Numbered from the stretch's first letter, positions 7,683-16,618 are shown. The stretch is 43,351 bases of DNA from SICB01 sp037132395 (GCA_037132395.1 JBAXPC010000002.1:1-43351); one strand, 5' to 3'. Numbers and translations: made by a program. The notes: a model not told the origin generated them from the letters alone.

Positions 7683-8822
7683 CTATTTAGTTTCAAAAAT
7701 GATAATCTGACGACCTGTGAATTGTCCTTCTCTGTGATAGCTCAGATTGCTTTGTCGTACAGATGTAAACTCGGACTTAGTATAACCCAAATTACATATA
7801 TCGTCAATGATATTTAGCCTGACAATCTCATCGCCGGGCAGCCAAAATGGCATACAGACGCAGACTTTGCTGGGCTTGGTGGTTTGTTGCAGTAGGTGTT
7901 TAAAAAACCCTAGGTAGAGTTCTTTGAGCTCCGGGAACTGCTCCTTGATTAGCATTTTGGTTGGCTTGGAGAGGAAGTTCCGACCCAAAAAGCCTTCGGT
8001 CACAATACTATACTTGCTGGTGGGGTAGTCTCTTGCAAGGGCATCTTCAGCTATACCAATGCTAATACTAGCAGTGTTATCGAAATTTTCAGCGAACCAG
8101 CTGGAATTTTTGTTGGCGCAATCTACCATATCTTTTTGGAGGTCGCTGCCTTGGCTTTTAAGGCCCATCAGAGAAGCCTCCATTAGTAGCCCACCAGAAC
8201 CGCAAAACGGATCGACAATTATGGTGTCGCGGTCGGGCCTGGTTAGATTGATCATTATTTGTGATAGCTTTGGCGGTAGCATACCGACCTTCCTGTCACG
8301 GCAAGGCTTTTCGTAGTCGCGCTTTGAATAGGCGTCGATGTCCTGTACACCATAGGTCGTAGCTAGTATGTACCTTGAGCCATCCTCAATAATTAGTATC
8401 TCGAGACCTTTAGTGAGTAGCTTGTTGTGTTTAACAGAGGCGGCATTGAGTTGGTTATTGGCCTTTGGGAGTACCAGCCTTGGCTTGAGGTCGATTTTTT
8501 GAAGTGATTTTTTAATTTTAATGCCAAGAGCACTAAGATTAATACTAGCCTTACCATAGTAGCTCAGTCCAAAGTTTAGTTTTGTGCCAGTGTTGGCTTC
8601 CTGTAAAAGCGTCTCTATCTTGATCTGAACTTCGGCTATACTACCTACTTCAGCATAGGCAACTCTGGCAAGTTTTATAGCACCACCCAGGCTGTTGATG
8701 TCTTCGATTTGGTCAGTTTGAATCTCAGCTATTTCGTCGCTGATCTTTCTGACATTACCAAAAATTACCTCGGCTTCAGCCAGGCAAAGATCGGTCTCTC
8801 TTCCTAGTACTATAATCTGCAT
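7683..8822 (-). CDS. Trm11/TrmG10-like SAM-dependent methyltransferase
   Basis: Probable tRNA guanosine N2-methyltransferase of the archaeal/eukaryotic Trm-G10/Trm11 type. The 379-residue product has an N-terminal half of THUMP-like size, then YSKRDYEKP and DRKVGMLPPKLSQIM, typical of this family, and the SAM-binding motif DPFCGSG at about 204-210. Where amino-methylating enzymes have D/N-PP-Y, this one reads TEGFLG (about 275-280), so chemistry is less certain. The start is at 8822 (MQIIVLG) instead of the longer frame at 8870, because TATAAT lies 6 nt before it. It shares a transcript with rpmA. Role in tRNA modification is inferred from family. Confidence 0.75.
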   Translation of the reverse strand: MQIIVLGRETDLCLAEAEVIFGNVRKISDEIAEIQTDQIEDINSLGGAIKLARVAYAEVGSIAEVQIKIETLLQEANTGTKLNFGLSYYGKASINLSALGIKIKKSLQKIDLKPRLVLPKANNQLNAASVKHNKLLTKGLEILIIEDGSRYILATTYGVQDIDAYSKRDYEKPCRDRKVGMLPPKLSQIMINLTRPDRDTIIVDPFCGSGGLLMEASLMGLKSQGSDLQKDMVDCANKNSSWFAENFDNTASISIGIAEDALARDYPTSKYSIVTEGFLGRNFLSKPTKMLIKEQFPELKELYLGFFKHLLQQTTKPSKVCVCMPFWLPGDEIVRLNIIDDICNLGYTKSEFTSVRQSNLSYHREGQFTGRQIIIFETK

Positions 8823-8828
8823 ATCTAC

Positions 8829-8834
8829 ATTATA
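8829..8834 (-). promoter_or_regulatory. -10 element, leaderless start of the methyltransferase gene
   Basis: TATAAT on the minus strand, 6 nt before the ATG at 8822. No Shine-Dalgarno is present. It lies back to back with the TACAAT element of the divergent gene at 8878. Confidence 0.6.
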
Positions 8835-8865
8835 AACCCAGATACCATATAATGGCGAGCTAGGG

Positions 8866-8871
8866 TACAAT
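8866..8871 (+). promoter_or_regulatory. -10 element, leaderless start of the UPF0104-like gene
   Basis: TACAAT with 6 nt to the ATG at 8878, again without a Shine-Dalgarno. Confidence 0.5.
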
Positions 8872-8877
8872 TAAAGT

Positions 8878-9879
8878 ATGCGTTTACGACACTTCTTTTT
8901 CTTTTTAGCCATTGTTCTGATATCGATATTAATAATCGTCCAGTTTGGTCAATTTGGTGACTTCTTGTCTGTCATAGTAAATGTTAATATCTGGCTACTT
9001 CTGGTAGTGGTGTTTTTACGATTCCTCTACTATCTAACCAATACGAAGTACTTTCAGGTATATCTAAAAAGTTTTGGCTACCATTTGGCATTTAAGCCTT
9101 TGTTTAAGGATGTTGTTACCATGAATTTTGCTAATACCGTGTTCCCGACAGGAGGCGTCAGTGGTATAGCCATACTACGTGGACGCCTAAGAAAGCATAA
9201 GATTTCGGCACACACATCAACGGTTGCGCAAGCGTTCTGGATGGGCTTTACTGGGATATCGTTTATAGTATTGCTACTAGCAAGTATGTTATTGCTTTTC
9301 GTATCGACGAGAATAGAGCAAGTTAGCTTTAGGCTAATACTAGCCGTCTTGCTTTTTATGCTAGTTGGCTCAATAGTCACCATGGCTTTACTGCTCAACA
9401 GGCGAGTTGCCGAACGAGCAGTCTATCTCCTAACAAGACCAATAAACTTTATTTTGAGACGTTTTGGTCGAGATTCTCTTGGCAAGCAGCAGCTAGAAGG
9501 TCTTTTTGATAAATTTTACGAGACACTACTAGATTTTAAGAGTGATTGGCGTAAGCTGGTAGGGCCTTTTTCGTGGTGTTTTATAACATTAGTTATTGAT
9601 ATAGCTTCGCTTTACATGGTATTTGTAGCTTTTGGTGTTTACCCTAACCCCGGCGTCGTTGCAGCAGCTTTTTTGGTTGCAATGGTAGTGTCTTTGGCAT
9701 CAGTCGTAACTTCTGGAATCGGTGTTTTTGAAATCGGTATGGTTAGTGTGCTGGTTGGGCTGGGACTGGCATTTGATATTAGTTTTTCGGCCGCAATTGT
9801 ATATCGCATTATCGCACTATGGCTATTCTTGCCAGTAGGCTTATATTTTTACAAGAAAGCAATGTTCGATGAAAAATGA
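8878..9879 (+). CDS. UPF0104 / LPG-synthase transmembrane-region family protein
   Basis: Integral membrane protein of 333 residues with about eight hydrophobic helices. It resembles the flippase-like TM region of MprF/AglD-type proteins (PGGVSGIAILRGRLR-like motif TGGVSGIAILRGRLR; late GIGVFEIGMVSVL). Such proteins move or modify lipids, but this one lacks the cytosolic aminoacyl-transferase domain of true MprF, so the substrate is unknown. It overlaps xseA by 11 nt, an operon arrangement without obvious functional logic. Confidence 0.75.
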   Translation: MRLRHFFFFLAIVLISILIIVQFGQFGDFLSVIVNVNIWLLLVVVFLRFLYYLTNTKYFQVYLKSFGYHLAFKPLFKDVVTMNFANTVFPTGGVSGIAILRGRLRKHKISAHTSTVAQAFWMGFTGISFIVLLLASMLLLFVSTRIEQVSFRLILAVLLFMLVGSIVTMALLLNRRVAERAVYLLTRPINFILRRFGRDSLGKQQLEGLFDKFYETLLDFKSDWRKLVGPFSWCFITLVIDIASLYMVFVAFGVYPNPGVVAAAFLVAMVVSLASVVTSGIGVFEIGMVSVLVGLGLAFDISFSAAIVYRIIALWLFLPVGLYFYKKAMFDEK

Positions 9880-11071
9880 TGCTATTACCGTCAGTGAATT
9901 TAACGCTGTTTTAAACCAAACCCTGTCATTTGCTTACCCAGAAGTGGTAGTTGAAGGCGAGGTTTCGGGCTTTAAGGTCAGCCAGGGCAAGTGGGTGTTT
10001 TTTGATCTCAAAGATAGCGAAAGTGTGGTTGGTTGTTTTATTACCACCTACCAACTCAAGACCGAGCTCGAAGATGGTATGCTGATACGCGTCAAGGCCG
10101 CTCCGCAGCTCACGAAATGGGGCAAATTTAGTCTGACCGTCAGGGAAGTTGAGCTAGCCGGTGAAGGCTCGGTTAAAAGAGCTTTTGAAATGCTCAAGGC
10201 TAAGTTCGAAAAAGAGGGGTTGTTTTCACCAGAGCGCAAGCGACCACTGCCAGAATTCCCACAAAAGGTAATGCTTATTACGTCCGCTCAGGCAGCAGCA
10301 TATAACGATTTCGTCACTATCATCAACGATCGCTGGAGTGGAATCGACATCGACCATATTCAGGTGCAAGTTCAGGGAGCATTAGCGCCAACCCAAATTG
10401 TAGAGGCAATCAGCTACACGAACAGTGTTGCTGACGAGTATGACGCGCTTGTAATTATTAGGGGCGGCGGTAGTGCCGAAGATTTACAGGCATTCAATAC
10501 CGAAGAGGTCGTACGAGCTGTATTTGCATCCGATATCCCATCGATAGTCGCAATCGGGCATGAGGACGACGTATCGCTCGCCGAGCTGGCGGCCGATGTT
10601 CGAGCTGCTACGCCAACAGATGCTGCCCGCCGCTTAGTGCCAGATAGGGCCGAAATTCAGACGCGAGTAGCTGGCCTCGCTAGTTCAATGCTTAGCTCGC
10701 TAGAGAACAATGTCAGTATCAGCCGAGCCCAGCTCGAAGGCTTTTATCATAGCATCGAGATTCGTTTTAATAACCTCAGATACAATCTGGCAGATGTATT
10801 TTCCCGATCCTGTACTGCAATCGATGTCGCATTGAACAACTCTGTGGTTCGACTAGAGTCCAATAAGAAACTGCTTAGCACTCTCGACCCACGGGCTATT
10901 TTGTCTCGCGGCTATAGCATTACCAGAATCAACGGCAAGGTCGTCAAATCGCCAGATCAGTACAGCAGTGGCGATACGATTGTGATACAATTGCACCAAG
11001 GAAAAATCAGCTTAAAACCAACTGACAAAGGAGATACCAATGACAAGCAACAAACAGCCATTAGCTTTTAA
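9869..11071 (+). CDS. xseA: Exodeoxyribonuclease VII large subunit
   Basis: Catalytic subunit of ExoVII, which degrades single-stranded DNA from both ends during repair. The 400-residue product has an N-terminal OB fold (about 5-95; EGEVSGFKVSQGKWVFFDLKD), the central nuclease domain with the characteristic RGGGSAEDLQAF and AIGHEDD segments, and a C-terminal coiled region. Length is close to the usual 400-450. It overlaps the upstream membrane-protein gene by 11 nt and xseB by 32 nt. Confidence 0.96.
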   Translation: MKNDAITVSEFNAVLNQTLSFAYPEVVVEGEVSGFKVSQGKWVFFDLKDSESVVGCFITTYQLKTELEDGMLIRVKAAPQLTKWGKFSLTVREVELAGEGSVKRAFEMLKAKFEKEGLFSPERKRPLPEFPQKVMLITSAQAAAYNDFVTIINDRWSGIDIDHIQVQVQGALAPTQIVEAISYTNSVADEYDALVIIRGGGSAEDLQAFNTEEVVRAVFASDIPSIVAIGHEDDVSLAELAADVRAATPTDAARRLVPDRAEIQTRVAGLASSMLSSLENNVSISRAQLEGFYHSIEIRFNNLRYNLADVFSRSCTAIDVALNNSVVRLESNKKLLSTLDPRAILSRGYSITRINGKVVKSPDQYSSGDTIVIQLHQGKISLKPTDKGDTNDKQQTAISF

Positions 11072-11246
11072 ATATTCTGAGGCACTCAAGGAGCTCGAAG
11101 CCATCACTATCTATCTTGAGAGCAGTGATGTAGATTTGGATGAAGCCATTAAGAAATTTGACCGTGGTAGTGAGCTAGCCAGCCAAATCGAATCTCATCT
11201 CAAAAACGCCGAGAACAAGATCAAGACGGTCCGTTCTAAAAACTAG
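11040..11246 (+). CDS. xseB: Exodeoxyribonuclease VII small subunit
   Basis: Small helical subunit of ExoVII, many copies of which bind the XseA coiled region. The 68-residue product has the family pattern FKYSEALKELEAITIYLES, then LDEAIKKFDRGSELA. A clear Shine-Dalgarno (AAAGGAG) lies 6 nt upstream of ATG 11040, inside the end of xseA. Having both subunits implies a working ExoVII. Confidence 0.95.
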   Translation: MTSNKQPLAFKYSEALKELEAITIYLESSDVDLDEAIKKFDRGSELASQIESHLKNAENKIKTVRSKN

Positions 11247-11285
11247 ACAAAATCTACAAAATGTATTATAGTTTAGGTATAAATT

Positions 11286-11678
11286 ATGATGCCAGACTAT
11301 TTTACAGGCCTAATCAGCCAGTACTCCGGAGCTCTAAATGCCGACCAGTCAGCTCGCTACGCGAAGGCTGTTATTGAGGCGTGGTATTTTACATTGTCAT
11401 TTGACGACCAAAAACAACTCATCAATCTATTGCCGGACTACTTAAAGCCCAAGAAAAAAGTTTTCTTCATTAAAAAAAATCAGGAAGTTAGCCCCAACCA
11501 AGGCGAAATATTTATTTTTAGACTAGTTCAGGATTTATCGCGCTCTAGTAACGATGAAGCTGAGTTTATAGCCCGCGGCGTATTTAAATCACTCAAGGTA
11601 ATATCCTCTACCGAACAAAATTTTGCGTATTCGAGGCTCTTCACTAAGAAGTTTTCGGAATTCTTCATAGGATCTTAA
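11286..11678 (+). CDS. Hypothetical protein, possibly DUF2267-like
   Basis: 130-residue soluble helical protein. The segment ADQSARYAKAVIEAW followed by DDQKQLINLLPDYL resembles the repeating helical pattern of DUF2267 proteins, and a second similar half follows (SSNDEAEFIARGVFK), but I cannot confirm this by eye. An A/T-rich region with TATAGT near 11268 may be its promoter. It precedes the 11687 gene by 8 nt and is probably in one transcript with it. Function unknown. Confidence 0.6.
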   Translation: MMPDYFTGLISQYSGALNADQSARYAKAVIEAWYFTLSFDDQKQLINLLPDYLKPKKKVFFIKKNQEVSPNQGEIFIFRLVQDLSRSSNDEAEFIARGVFKSLKVISSTEQNFAYSRLFTKKFSEFFIGS

Positions 11679-11686
11679 GGTAGACA

Positions 11687-12505
11687 ATGTTAGATTCGAC
11701 CATTATGCCCAGTACTATTAAAGAGGCTGATCTAGATGAGTTACTGTTTAACAGGCCAATAAATAATCTCAACCGTAGCAAAATTGGCATACTAGCTTGC
11801 CGACACGCAAGTCTTAGGTCAATCAGCGTTGCCTATTCGATACTTATAGCTCTGGGGCACAACGTTTTATTAGTGGCTGATATCGCTCACCAAAACAATC
11901 ATCTACCAGCTGATATATGGCTATCATCCAAGAGCAAGAGCTACTACGAAAACAGCGATGTCGCTATTCAGGCTCTGATGGATTGTAATGTCATTATAGA
12001 CTTGGTAGAGGGTGAGCTGAACTCGACGATGGAGCTCTTCACTGAGCGGCTCTTTGATAGCTACGATGGTCTCTATGTCAGTGACAGCCTGAAAGTATTC
12101 AAAAATCACAGCTATGGAGGTAAAAAAATAGTCTACAGCAGTCTGCAAAAAATTGCTGACGCCAACCACGTTGCGACTAAGCTAATTGGCATTAACCGAG
12201 TTTCTAAGTTGCTGGCAGATGTATCTGAGGAGCTTGCGACGTCAGTGGTAGTTATGAATCACAACCAGCTAATAGCGCTAGAGGCTAGCAAGAGCGATGC
12301 TGTATGTGTGGTAAACGCCAAAGATGATATCCGTAAGGTGGACTTCATGGCTATATTCGTGGGCCTCTTGGCTGATCATATTGGAGTCAGTAGTAGCCAA
12401 TGGCTCAACTACTGTCAGGCTGCAGGATATCTGTACCGAAACCATTACAGCGAATCAAAAAATGGTCCGGCCGATTTAAAAAAGTATCTCAATGGAAAGT
12501 TTTAA
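11687..12505 (+). CDS. Hypothetical protein, possibly degenerate ribokinase-like (NnrD-like) fold
   Basis: 272 residues with no confident family. The alternation RSKIGILACRHASLRSISVAYSIL near residue 30 and the late segments VVVMNHNQLIALEA and FMAIFVGLLADHIGVSSSQW recall the layout of ADP-dependent NAD(P)H-hydrate dehydratases, but the diagnostic GSGD motif is absent, so it would be an inactive or diverged relative if related at all. The start at 11687 has AAGG 7 nt upstream; an alternative ATG is at 11705. It is convergent with tRNA-Leu. Confidence 0.55.
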   Translation: MLDSTIMPSTIKEADLDELLFNRPINNLNRSKIGILACRHASLRSISVAYSILIALGHNVLLVADIAHQNNHLPADIWLSSKSKSYYENSDVAIQALMDCNVIIDLVEGELNSTMELFTERLFDSYDGLYVSDSLKVFKNHSYGGKKIVYSSLQKIADANHVATKLIGINRVSKLLADVSEELATSVVVMNHNQLIALEASKSDAVCVVNAKDDIRKVDFMAIFVGLLADHIGVSSSQWLNYCQAAGYLYRNHYSESKNGPADLKKYLNGKF

Positions 12506-12512
12506 TAATTGC

Positions 12513-12600
12513 TGGTGCCAAAGGTGGGACTTGAACCCACATGCCCTTAACGAGCACACGATTTTGAGTCGTGCGTGTCTGCCAATTCCACCACTCTGGC
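12513..12600 (-). tRNA. tRNA-Leu (anticodon CAA)
   Basis: 88 nt including an encoded 3' CCA. The acceptor stem GCCAGAG pairs with CTTTGGC (one G-T), discriminator A. The anticodon stem CACGA/TCGTG encloses CTCAAAA, giving anticodon CAA for UUG. A long variable arm (TGCTCGTTAAGGGCA) identifies a class II tRNA, consistent with Leu. The T arm has TTCAAGT. Confidence 0.95.
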
Positions 12601-12637
12601 TTAAATATTAAGGCAAATATTTATACTTAACTGTAGC

Positions 12638-12643
12638 TATAAT
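12638..12643 (+). promoter_or_regulatory. -10 element of the sortase gene
   Basis: TATAAT with a predicted leader of about 30 nt before ATG 12683; the leader has only weak Shine-Dalgarno character (AGAG). Confidence 0.45.
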
Positions 12644-12682
12644 ATACAATAGTATCAAGACAAGCAAAAGAGTTATAAAAAA

Positions 12683-13873
12683 ATGAAACATATTAAGCAA
12701 AATACCAACCCAGACTATCAACCCATTCCTGCTCACCGACTGCAAGAAGGCGAGGAGGTTAGCTTAGGCTTATCTGGGCATCACTTCGAGCCCGAGCTAA
12801 ACGCCAAGCATACCACCAGTATAGATACTGCTAAAACAACCCATACCAGAGTTCATCGTTCTGGTGCTCCCAAGCAGCATCGTATCGCTGGTCACGCTAG
12901 CGGTGATCTTAATGGACACCTGCATCAGTACAACCAACCAAAAGTAGAGGCCCAGGCTCAGCCACGCATCAATTTGCACCCAGACGCCCGTCGGTCTACC
13001 GATGGAGCCGCATCAAAGACGTCTAGGAAGCGGGCAGCACTCAATAAAATAAAACTAATTAGGTCTCATAAGCACTGGCATAATGCCAAGCTTGTAGTCA
13101 CGACATTAGTAGTCTTTCTTCTTATATTCAATTCCCAGTGGTTTATATCTCAATTCATGTACCTCTTCAATAAGCCCAGCAATAAAACAACCCAAAGCAA
13201 CTCCGTAGCTCAACCTGCTGCCATAGCTACTCCTGCTGCTGAAGTTGTGGGCCCCACTAACGAAATAATAATCCCCAAAATCGGAGTTACAGCACCACTG
13301 GTATTCCCTAAAACAAATGTCGAAGCAGATGTGCTGGTGTCACTACGGTCTGGCGTAGCTCATTATTATGGTACGGCAAACCCAGGCGAGAATGGCAACT
13401 CGGTGTTTTTTGGACATTCCAGTAGCGATTGGTGGGAACCAGGAAGCTACAAGTTTATTTTTGTCATACTAGAAAAACTCTCGCCTGGCGATACATACGA
13501 AATACACTACAACTCCCGAAAGTATGTGTACCAAGTAGAGGAGACCAAGGTGGTAGCTCCAAACGATTTGAGCGTCCTAAACCAAACCAGTTATCCAAGC
13601 TCAACACTCATAACCTGTACACCACCCGGTACTAGCTGGCAAAGATTTATAGTTCGAGCAAAACAAATTGCACCAGCTTATCAAAAACCAAATCAATCAG
13701 AATTAATTGCTAGCTCAGTTAGCGCCAGCGAGCAAGCTACGTTACCTTCAGCATCGAAGAGCATCTGGGATCAAATAGGAAGCTTTATAGCAGGACTGAC
13801 GGGTAGTAGCAAAAAAGATCAGCAAAAGTCTAGCCAGCCAGCTCAGATAAAATACTTACCGGAAGTTAATTAG
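12683..13873 (+). CDS. Sortase (class D/E-like transpeptidase)
   Basis: Membrane-bound cysteine transpeptidase that attaches LPXTG-type proteins to the cell envelope. It has 396 residues: an unusually long, His- and Gln-rich cytoplasmic N terminus (about 1-135), one TM helix (about 137-157), a short linker, then the sortase beta-barrel. Catalytic residues are His245 (FFGHSSSDWW), Cys312 (TLITCTPPG) and Arg321 (WQRFIVR); FxxLEKLSPGD is typical of class D-like enzymes. The LPETG protein at the window start is a likely substrate. The long N-terminal extension is unusual. Its 3' end overlaps the convergent gene by 18 bp. Confidence 0.93.
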   Translation: MKHIKQNTNPDYQPIPAHRLQEGEEVSLGLSGHHFEPELNAKHTTSIDTAKTTHTRVHRSGAPKQHRIAGHASGDLNGHLHQYNQPKVEAQAQPRINLHPDARRSTDGAASKTSRKRAALNKIKLIRSHKHWHNAKLVVTTLVVFLLIFNSQWFISQFMYLFNKPSNKTTQSNSVAQPAAIATPAAEVVGPTNEIIIPKIGVTAPLVFPKTNVEADVLVSLRSGVAHYYGTANPGENGNSVFFGHSSSDWWEPGSYKFIFVILEKLSPGDTYEIHYNSRKYVYQVEETKVVAPNDLSVLNQTSYPSSTLITCTPPGTSWQRFIVRAKQIAPAYQKPNQSELIASSVSASEQATLPSASKSIWDQIGSFIAGLTGSSKKDQQKSSQPAQIKYLPEVN

Positions 13874-15259
13874 ACCGCCCCGTGGCTCAAGGCTGTAGTA
13901 ATTTATTTTTCCAGCTATCAAAAATACAATGCTCTTGCTGTCTATCTGGGTTGCGATCTTATAATCCGTCAACGAAGAAGTATTGGGGGGAATTTTTAGT
14001 AAGTTGTATCCGTTATAGTCGATTATAAAAAGTCCGTTTGGTTTTTTCAGCAAAATCTGGTAGTTCGTGAGCCAATTTATTTGTCCTGTATCTGTGGCTA
14101 AGACACTATAGCGGTCTGTAAATTCGATATCGATCACTCTAAGCTTAGATGCTTGCATAAAAGATAAGAACCTACCATTAGGACTAAAACTCGGTAGCGA
14201 CGTATCGAGCCCAATTAGTGAGGACAGGTTTTTGCCGTCTTTTTGCCTGTATACTGTCAATCCTTGGTTGTCTGGGCTGGAGACGGCTACCACAAGCTCG
14301 TTATTGATTTTGCTAGAGGTAATCTGCATCGGCTTGCTTGTTGCGGGGTATTGATACAAAACCTTACGGTTGCCGCCATCGTAATCATAGCTAACCAAGA
14401 TCTGTGTCTTGTCGCTGGCACTAAGGTTTTCAAGTGCCAGAATGCTATCTTTACTCAAATTGAATGCTGTAATATCGGAGGCTGGTAGTAGGCTGGGTTT
14501 TTTACTATCTGTGTTCACGCGACTCAGCTTTCCAGAATCAAGACTATAAATATCCTTGTTGTTCCTGGGGCTGATTTGGATATTGGTCAGCGGTTGGTTG
14601 AAAATCTTATTGAGATTATAAAATTCGCCGGAGCTAGTATTGACCCAGAAATATACAGAGCTGCCGTCGTCATAAGTAGCTCGGGTTGCTAACGAACCAC
14701 TATCGCTACTAATTAGGATATCGGATTGTTTGATTGGCGTTTTAATTGAGTCATTAACAGGCAACTCGGCTACTTTACGAAGCTCATAATTGGATTTGAC
14801 CTCGTATATCAAACCGGGATTGTCAATAAATGCATAAAGGTTATTTTTTTCTGGGCTAGACACTATGTCTGTAAAAACCAGATTGCTTGTAACTTGCTTT
14901 GATTCGATAACCTTCGGTACTAGTAGGGCATAGTCTGCAAAAGTGACCTCGCCAGCTTTGACAAAAAAGTTAGCCTTCCAGTCGTAGTAACCAGCTAGAG
15001 AGTACTCCAGACTAATCGTACCAGTCTTGACGTTTTCGAGTCGATAGGGGGTTTTGTGCGCTGTTAGTTTGGAATCTATTTTAATGCTAGCTCCACCAGG
15101 ATTGGTACCAAGCAGTGCAAGCCCAGTCGCATAAATTTCACCACGGAATAGGTCTATATTGTAGCCAGAAGCTAGCCCAACGAGCAGGATGGTACCTATC
15201 GACACTAGGATAGTACCAATGGTTATGGTCAGCGAAGAGCGTGTCTTTTGTGATATCAT
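13856..15259 (-). CDS. PEGA-domain membrane protein with beta-propeller-like repeats
   Basis: 467-residue protein with one N-terminal TM (about 10-32), then a PEGA-like domain (about 45-105; GASIKIDSKLTAHKTPYRL and GTISLEYSLAGY) and a long beta-rich region reminiscent of TolB/WD40-type propellers (SPDNQGLTVYRQKDGK; FSPNGRFLSFM). It is probably anchored in the membrane with the bulk outside. Substrate or partner unknown. It is divergent from murA and convergent with the sortase gene, overlapping it by 18 bp. Confidence 0.7.
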   Translation of the reverse strand: MISQKTRSSLTITIGTILVSIGTILLVGLASGYNIDLFRGEIYATGLALLGTNPGGASIKIDSKLTAHKTPYRLENVKTGTISLEYSLAGYYDWKANFFVKAGEVTFADYALLVPKVIESKQVTSNLVFTDIVSSPEKNNLYAFIDNPGLIYEVKSNYELRKVAELPVNDSIKTPIKQSDILISSDSGSLATRATYDDGSSVYFWVNTSSGEFYNLNKIFNQPLTNIQISPRNNKDIYSLDSGKLSRVNTDSKKPSLLPASDITAFNLSKDSILALENLSASDKTQILVSYDYDGGNRKVLYQYPATSKPMQITSSKINNELVVAVSSPDNQGLTVYRQKDGKNLSSLIGLDTSLPSFSPNGRFLSFMQASKLRVIDIEFTDRYSVLATDTGQINWLTNYQILLKKPNGLFIIDYNGYNLLKIPPNTSSLTDYKIATQIDSKSIVFLIAGKINYYSLEPRGGLINFR

Positions 15260-15330
15260 ATTATTATAGCTTAGACTGTATTATAGAACAGAAAGTCACA
15301 TAGCTAAACACTTTAATTAAGGAATATAAA

Positions 15331-16587
15331 TTGCAAAAACTAATAATAAATGGCCCCACTAAACTTGAGGGGGTAATAAAAACAGCTGGCAGCAAAAACC
15401 ACGTTCTGCCAATGCTATCGGCTATGCTACTAACCTCAGAAGACGTTACAATACACAATTTGCCTGCAATAGCCGATGCCGAAGTGATGATTGAGATTTT
15501 AGAGCTGTTTGGTGTTCGTGTTGAGCGCACAGGAAGCAGTATTGTTTGTAATGGTAAAGATGCCCAGCCCAAAGTTATACCAGCTGCGCTAACCCAGCGA
15601 TTACGAGCCTCACTACTAATTCTGGGGCCAGCCTTGGCGCGCTTCGGTGAAGTTGAAATTGGTATGCCTGGTGGAGACATTATTGGTGCAAGACCAATCG
15701 ATACCCACATCAACGGCCTCAAGTGCTTGGGTGCTAAGCTCGACACCACAACTGATTCAATTAAGCTCTCTGGTAAGCTCACCGGGAACCGCGTAGTCCT
15801 AGATGAAATCAGTGTCACGGCTACGGAGAATTTGATACTAGCAGCCGTACTAACTCCAGGAGTTAGTGAAATCAGGATGGCAGCCACAGAGCCGCATATT
15901 GTGGCACTATGTGAATTTTTAAATAATCTGGGTGCTAAGATATCCGGCATTAGCTCGCATGTCTTACTGGTAGAGGGTGTTGAAAGTTTGCATGGTGGTG
16001 AAGGGGCAATAATCCCAGATTATCTGGAGAGCGGTACATTAGCAATTGCTGCTGCATCATCAGGTGGCAACCTAGTAATAGAAGATTTTATTATCAGTGA
16101 CCATGATGGACTTCTGAATGTTTTTAGTCGCATGGGCGTTAACTATAAGATCCTGAACGAAAGAAAATTGCAAGTATTGCCATCCAATAAACTTCGCGCG
16201 ACCAAGATAAGAACTGATATATATCCTGGTTTCCCAAGTGATTTACAGGCCCCGATGGCAGTTTTGTTTACCCAGGCCGAAGGCGTTTCTGAGATCTTTG
16301 AGACTATGTACGAAGGACGCCTACAATATCTCTTTGAGCTTCAAAGAATGGGCGCACACGTCAATTTGCGTGATAGCCATATCGGTATGGTTGAAGGACC
16401 AACTACTCTTCACGGCACCGACTTAGTATCTTTCGACGTCAGGGCTGGAGCTACTATATTGATTGCAGCTGTCATTGCCCATGGTACAACCACTATCGAC
16501 AGAATCGAACATATCGACAGAGGTTACGAACATTTTGATGGCCGGCTTAGGGCGCTGGGAGCCAACATTTCAAGAACCAGCACTTAA
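15331..16587 (+). CDS. murA: UDP-N-acetylglucosamine 1-carboxyvinyltransferase with Asp at the fosfomycin-target position
   Basis: First committed step of peptidoglycan synthesis, transferring enolpyruvate from PEP to UDP-GlcNAc. The 418-residue product has the Lys-Asn pair (AGSKNHVLP), the catalytic loop PGGDIIGARPID and the conserved GYEHFDGRLRALGA end. The loop residue equivalent to E. coli Cys115 is Asp116, the substitution known from mycobacteria and Chlamydia that abolishes fosfomycin alkylation while keeping activity. The start is TTG at 15331 with AAGGA about 8 nt upstream; the next ATG would remove the first strand. It is followed 31 nt later by mreB, a wall-synthesis pairing. Confidence 0.96.
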   Translation: MQKLIINGPTKLEGVIKTAGSKNHVLPMLSAMLLTSEDVTIHNLPAIADAEVMIEILELFGVRVERTGSSIVCNGKDAQPKVIPAALTQRLRASLLILGPALARFGEVEIGMPGGDIIGARPIDTHINGLKCLGAKLDTTTDSIKLSGKLTGNRVVLDEISVTATENLILAAVLTPGVSEIRMAATEPHIVALCEFLNNLGAKISGISSHVLLVEGVESLHGGEGAIIPDYLESGTLAIAAASSGGNLVIEDFIISDHDGLLNVFSRMGVNYKILNERKLQVLPSNKLRATKIRTDIYPGFPSDLQAPMAVLFTQAEGVSEIFETMYEGRLQYLFELQRMGAHVNLRDSHIGMVEGPTTLHGTDLVSFDVRAGATILIAAVIAHGTTTIDRIEHIDRGYEHFDGRLRALGANISRTST

Positions 16588-16606
16588 GCTTTGAGCCTTA
16601 ACCTGT

Positions 16607-16612
16607 TAAAAT
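16607..16612 (+). promoter_or_regulatory. -10 element of mreB, leaderless arrangement
   Basis: TAAAAT followed by 6 nt and ATG 16619; no Shine-Dalgarno. Confidence 0.45.
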
Positions 16613-16618
16613 ATCTGT

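Noticed and set aside
15264..15950. 228-codon open frame on the minus strand
   Set aside because: Antisense to murA, with no family features or start signals.
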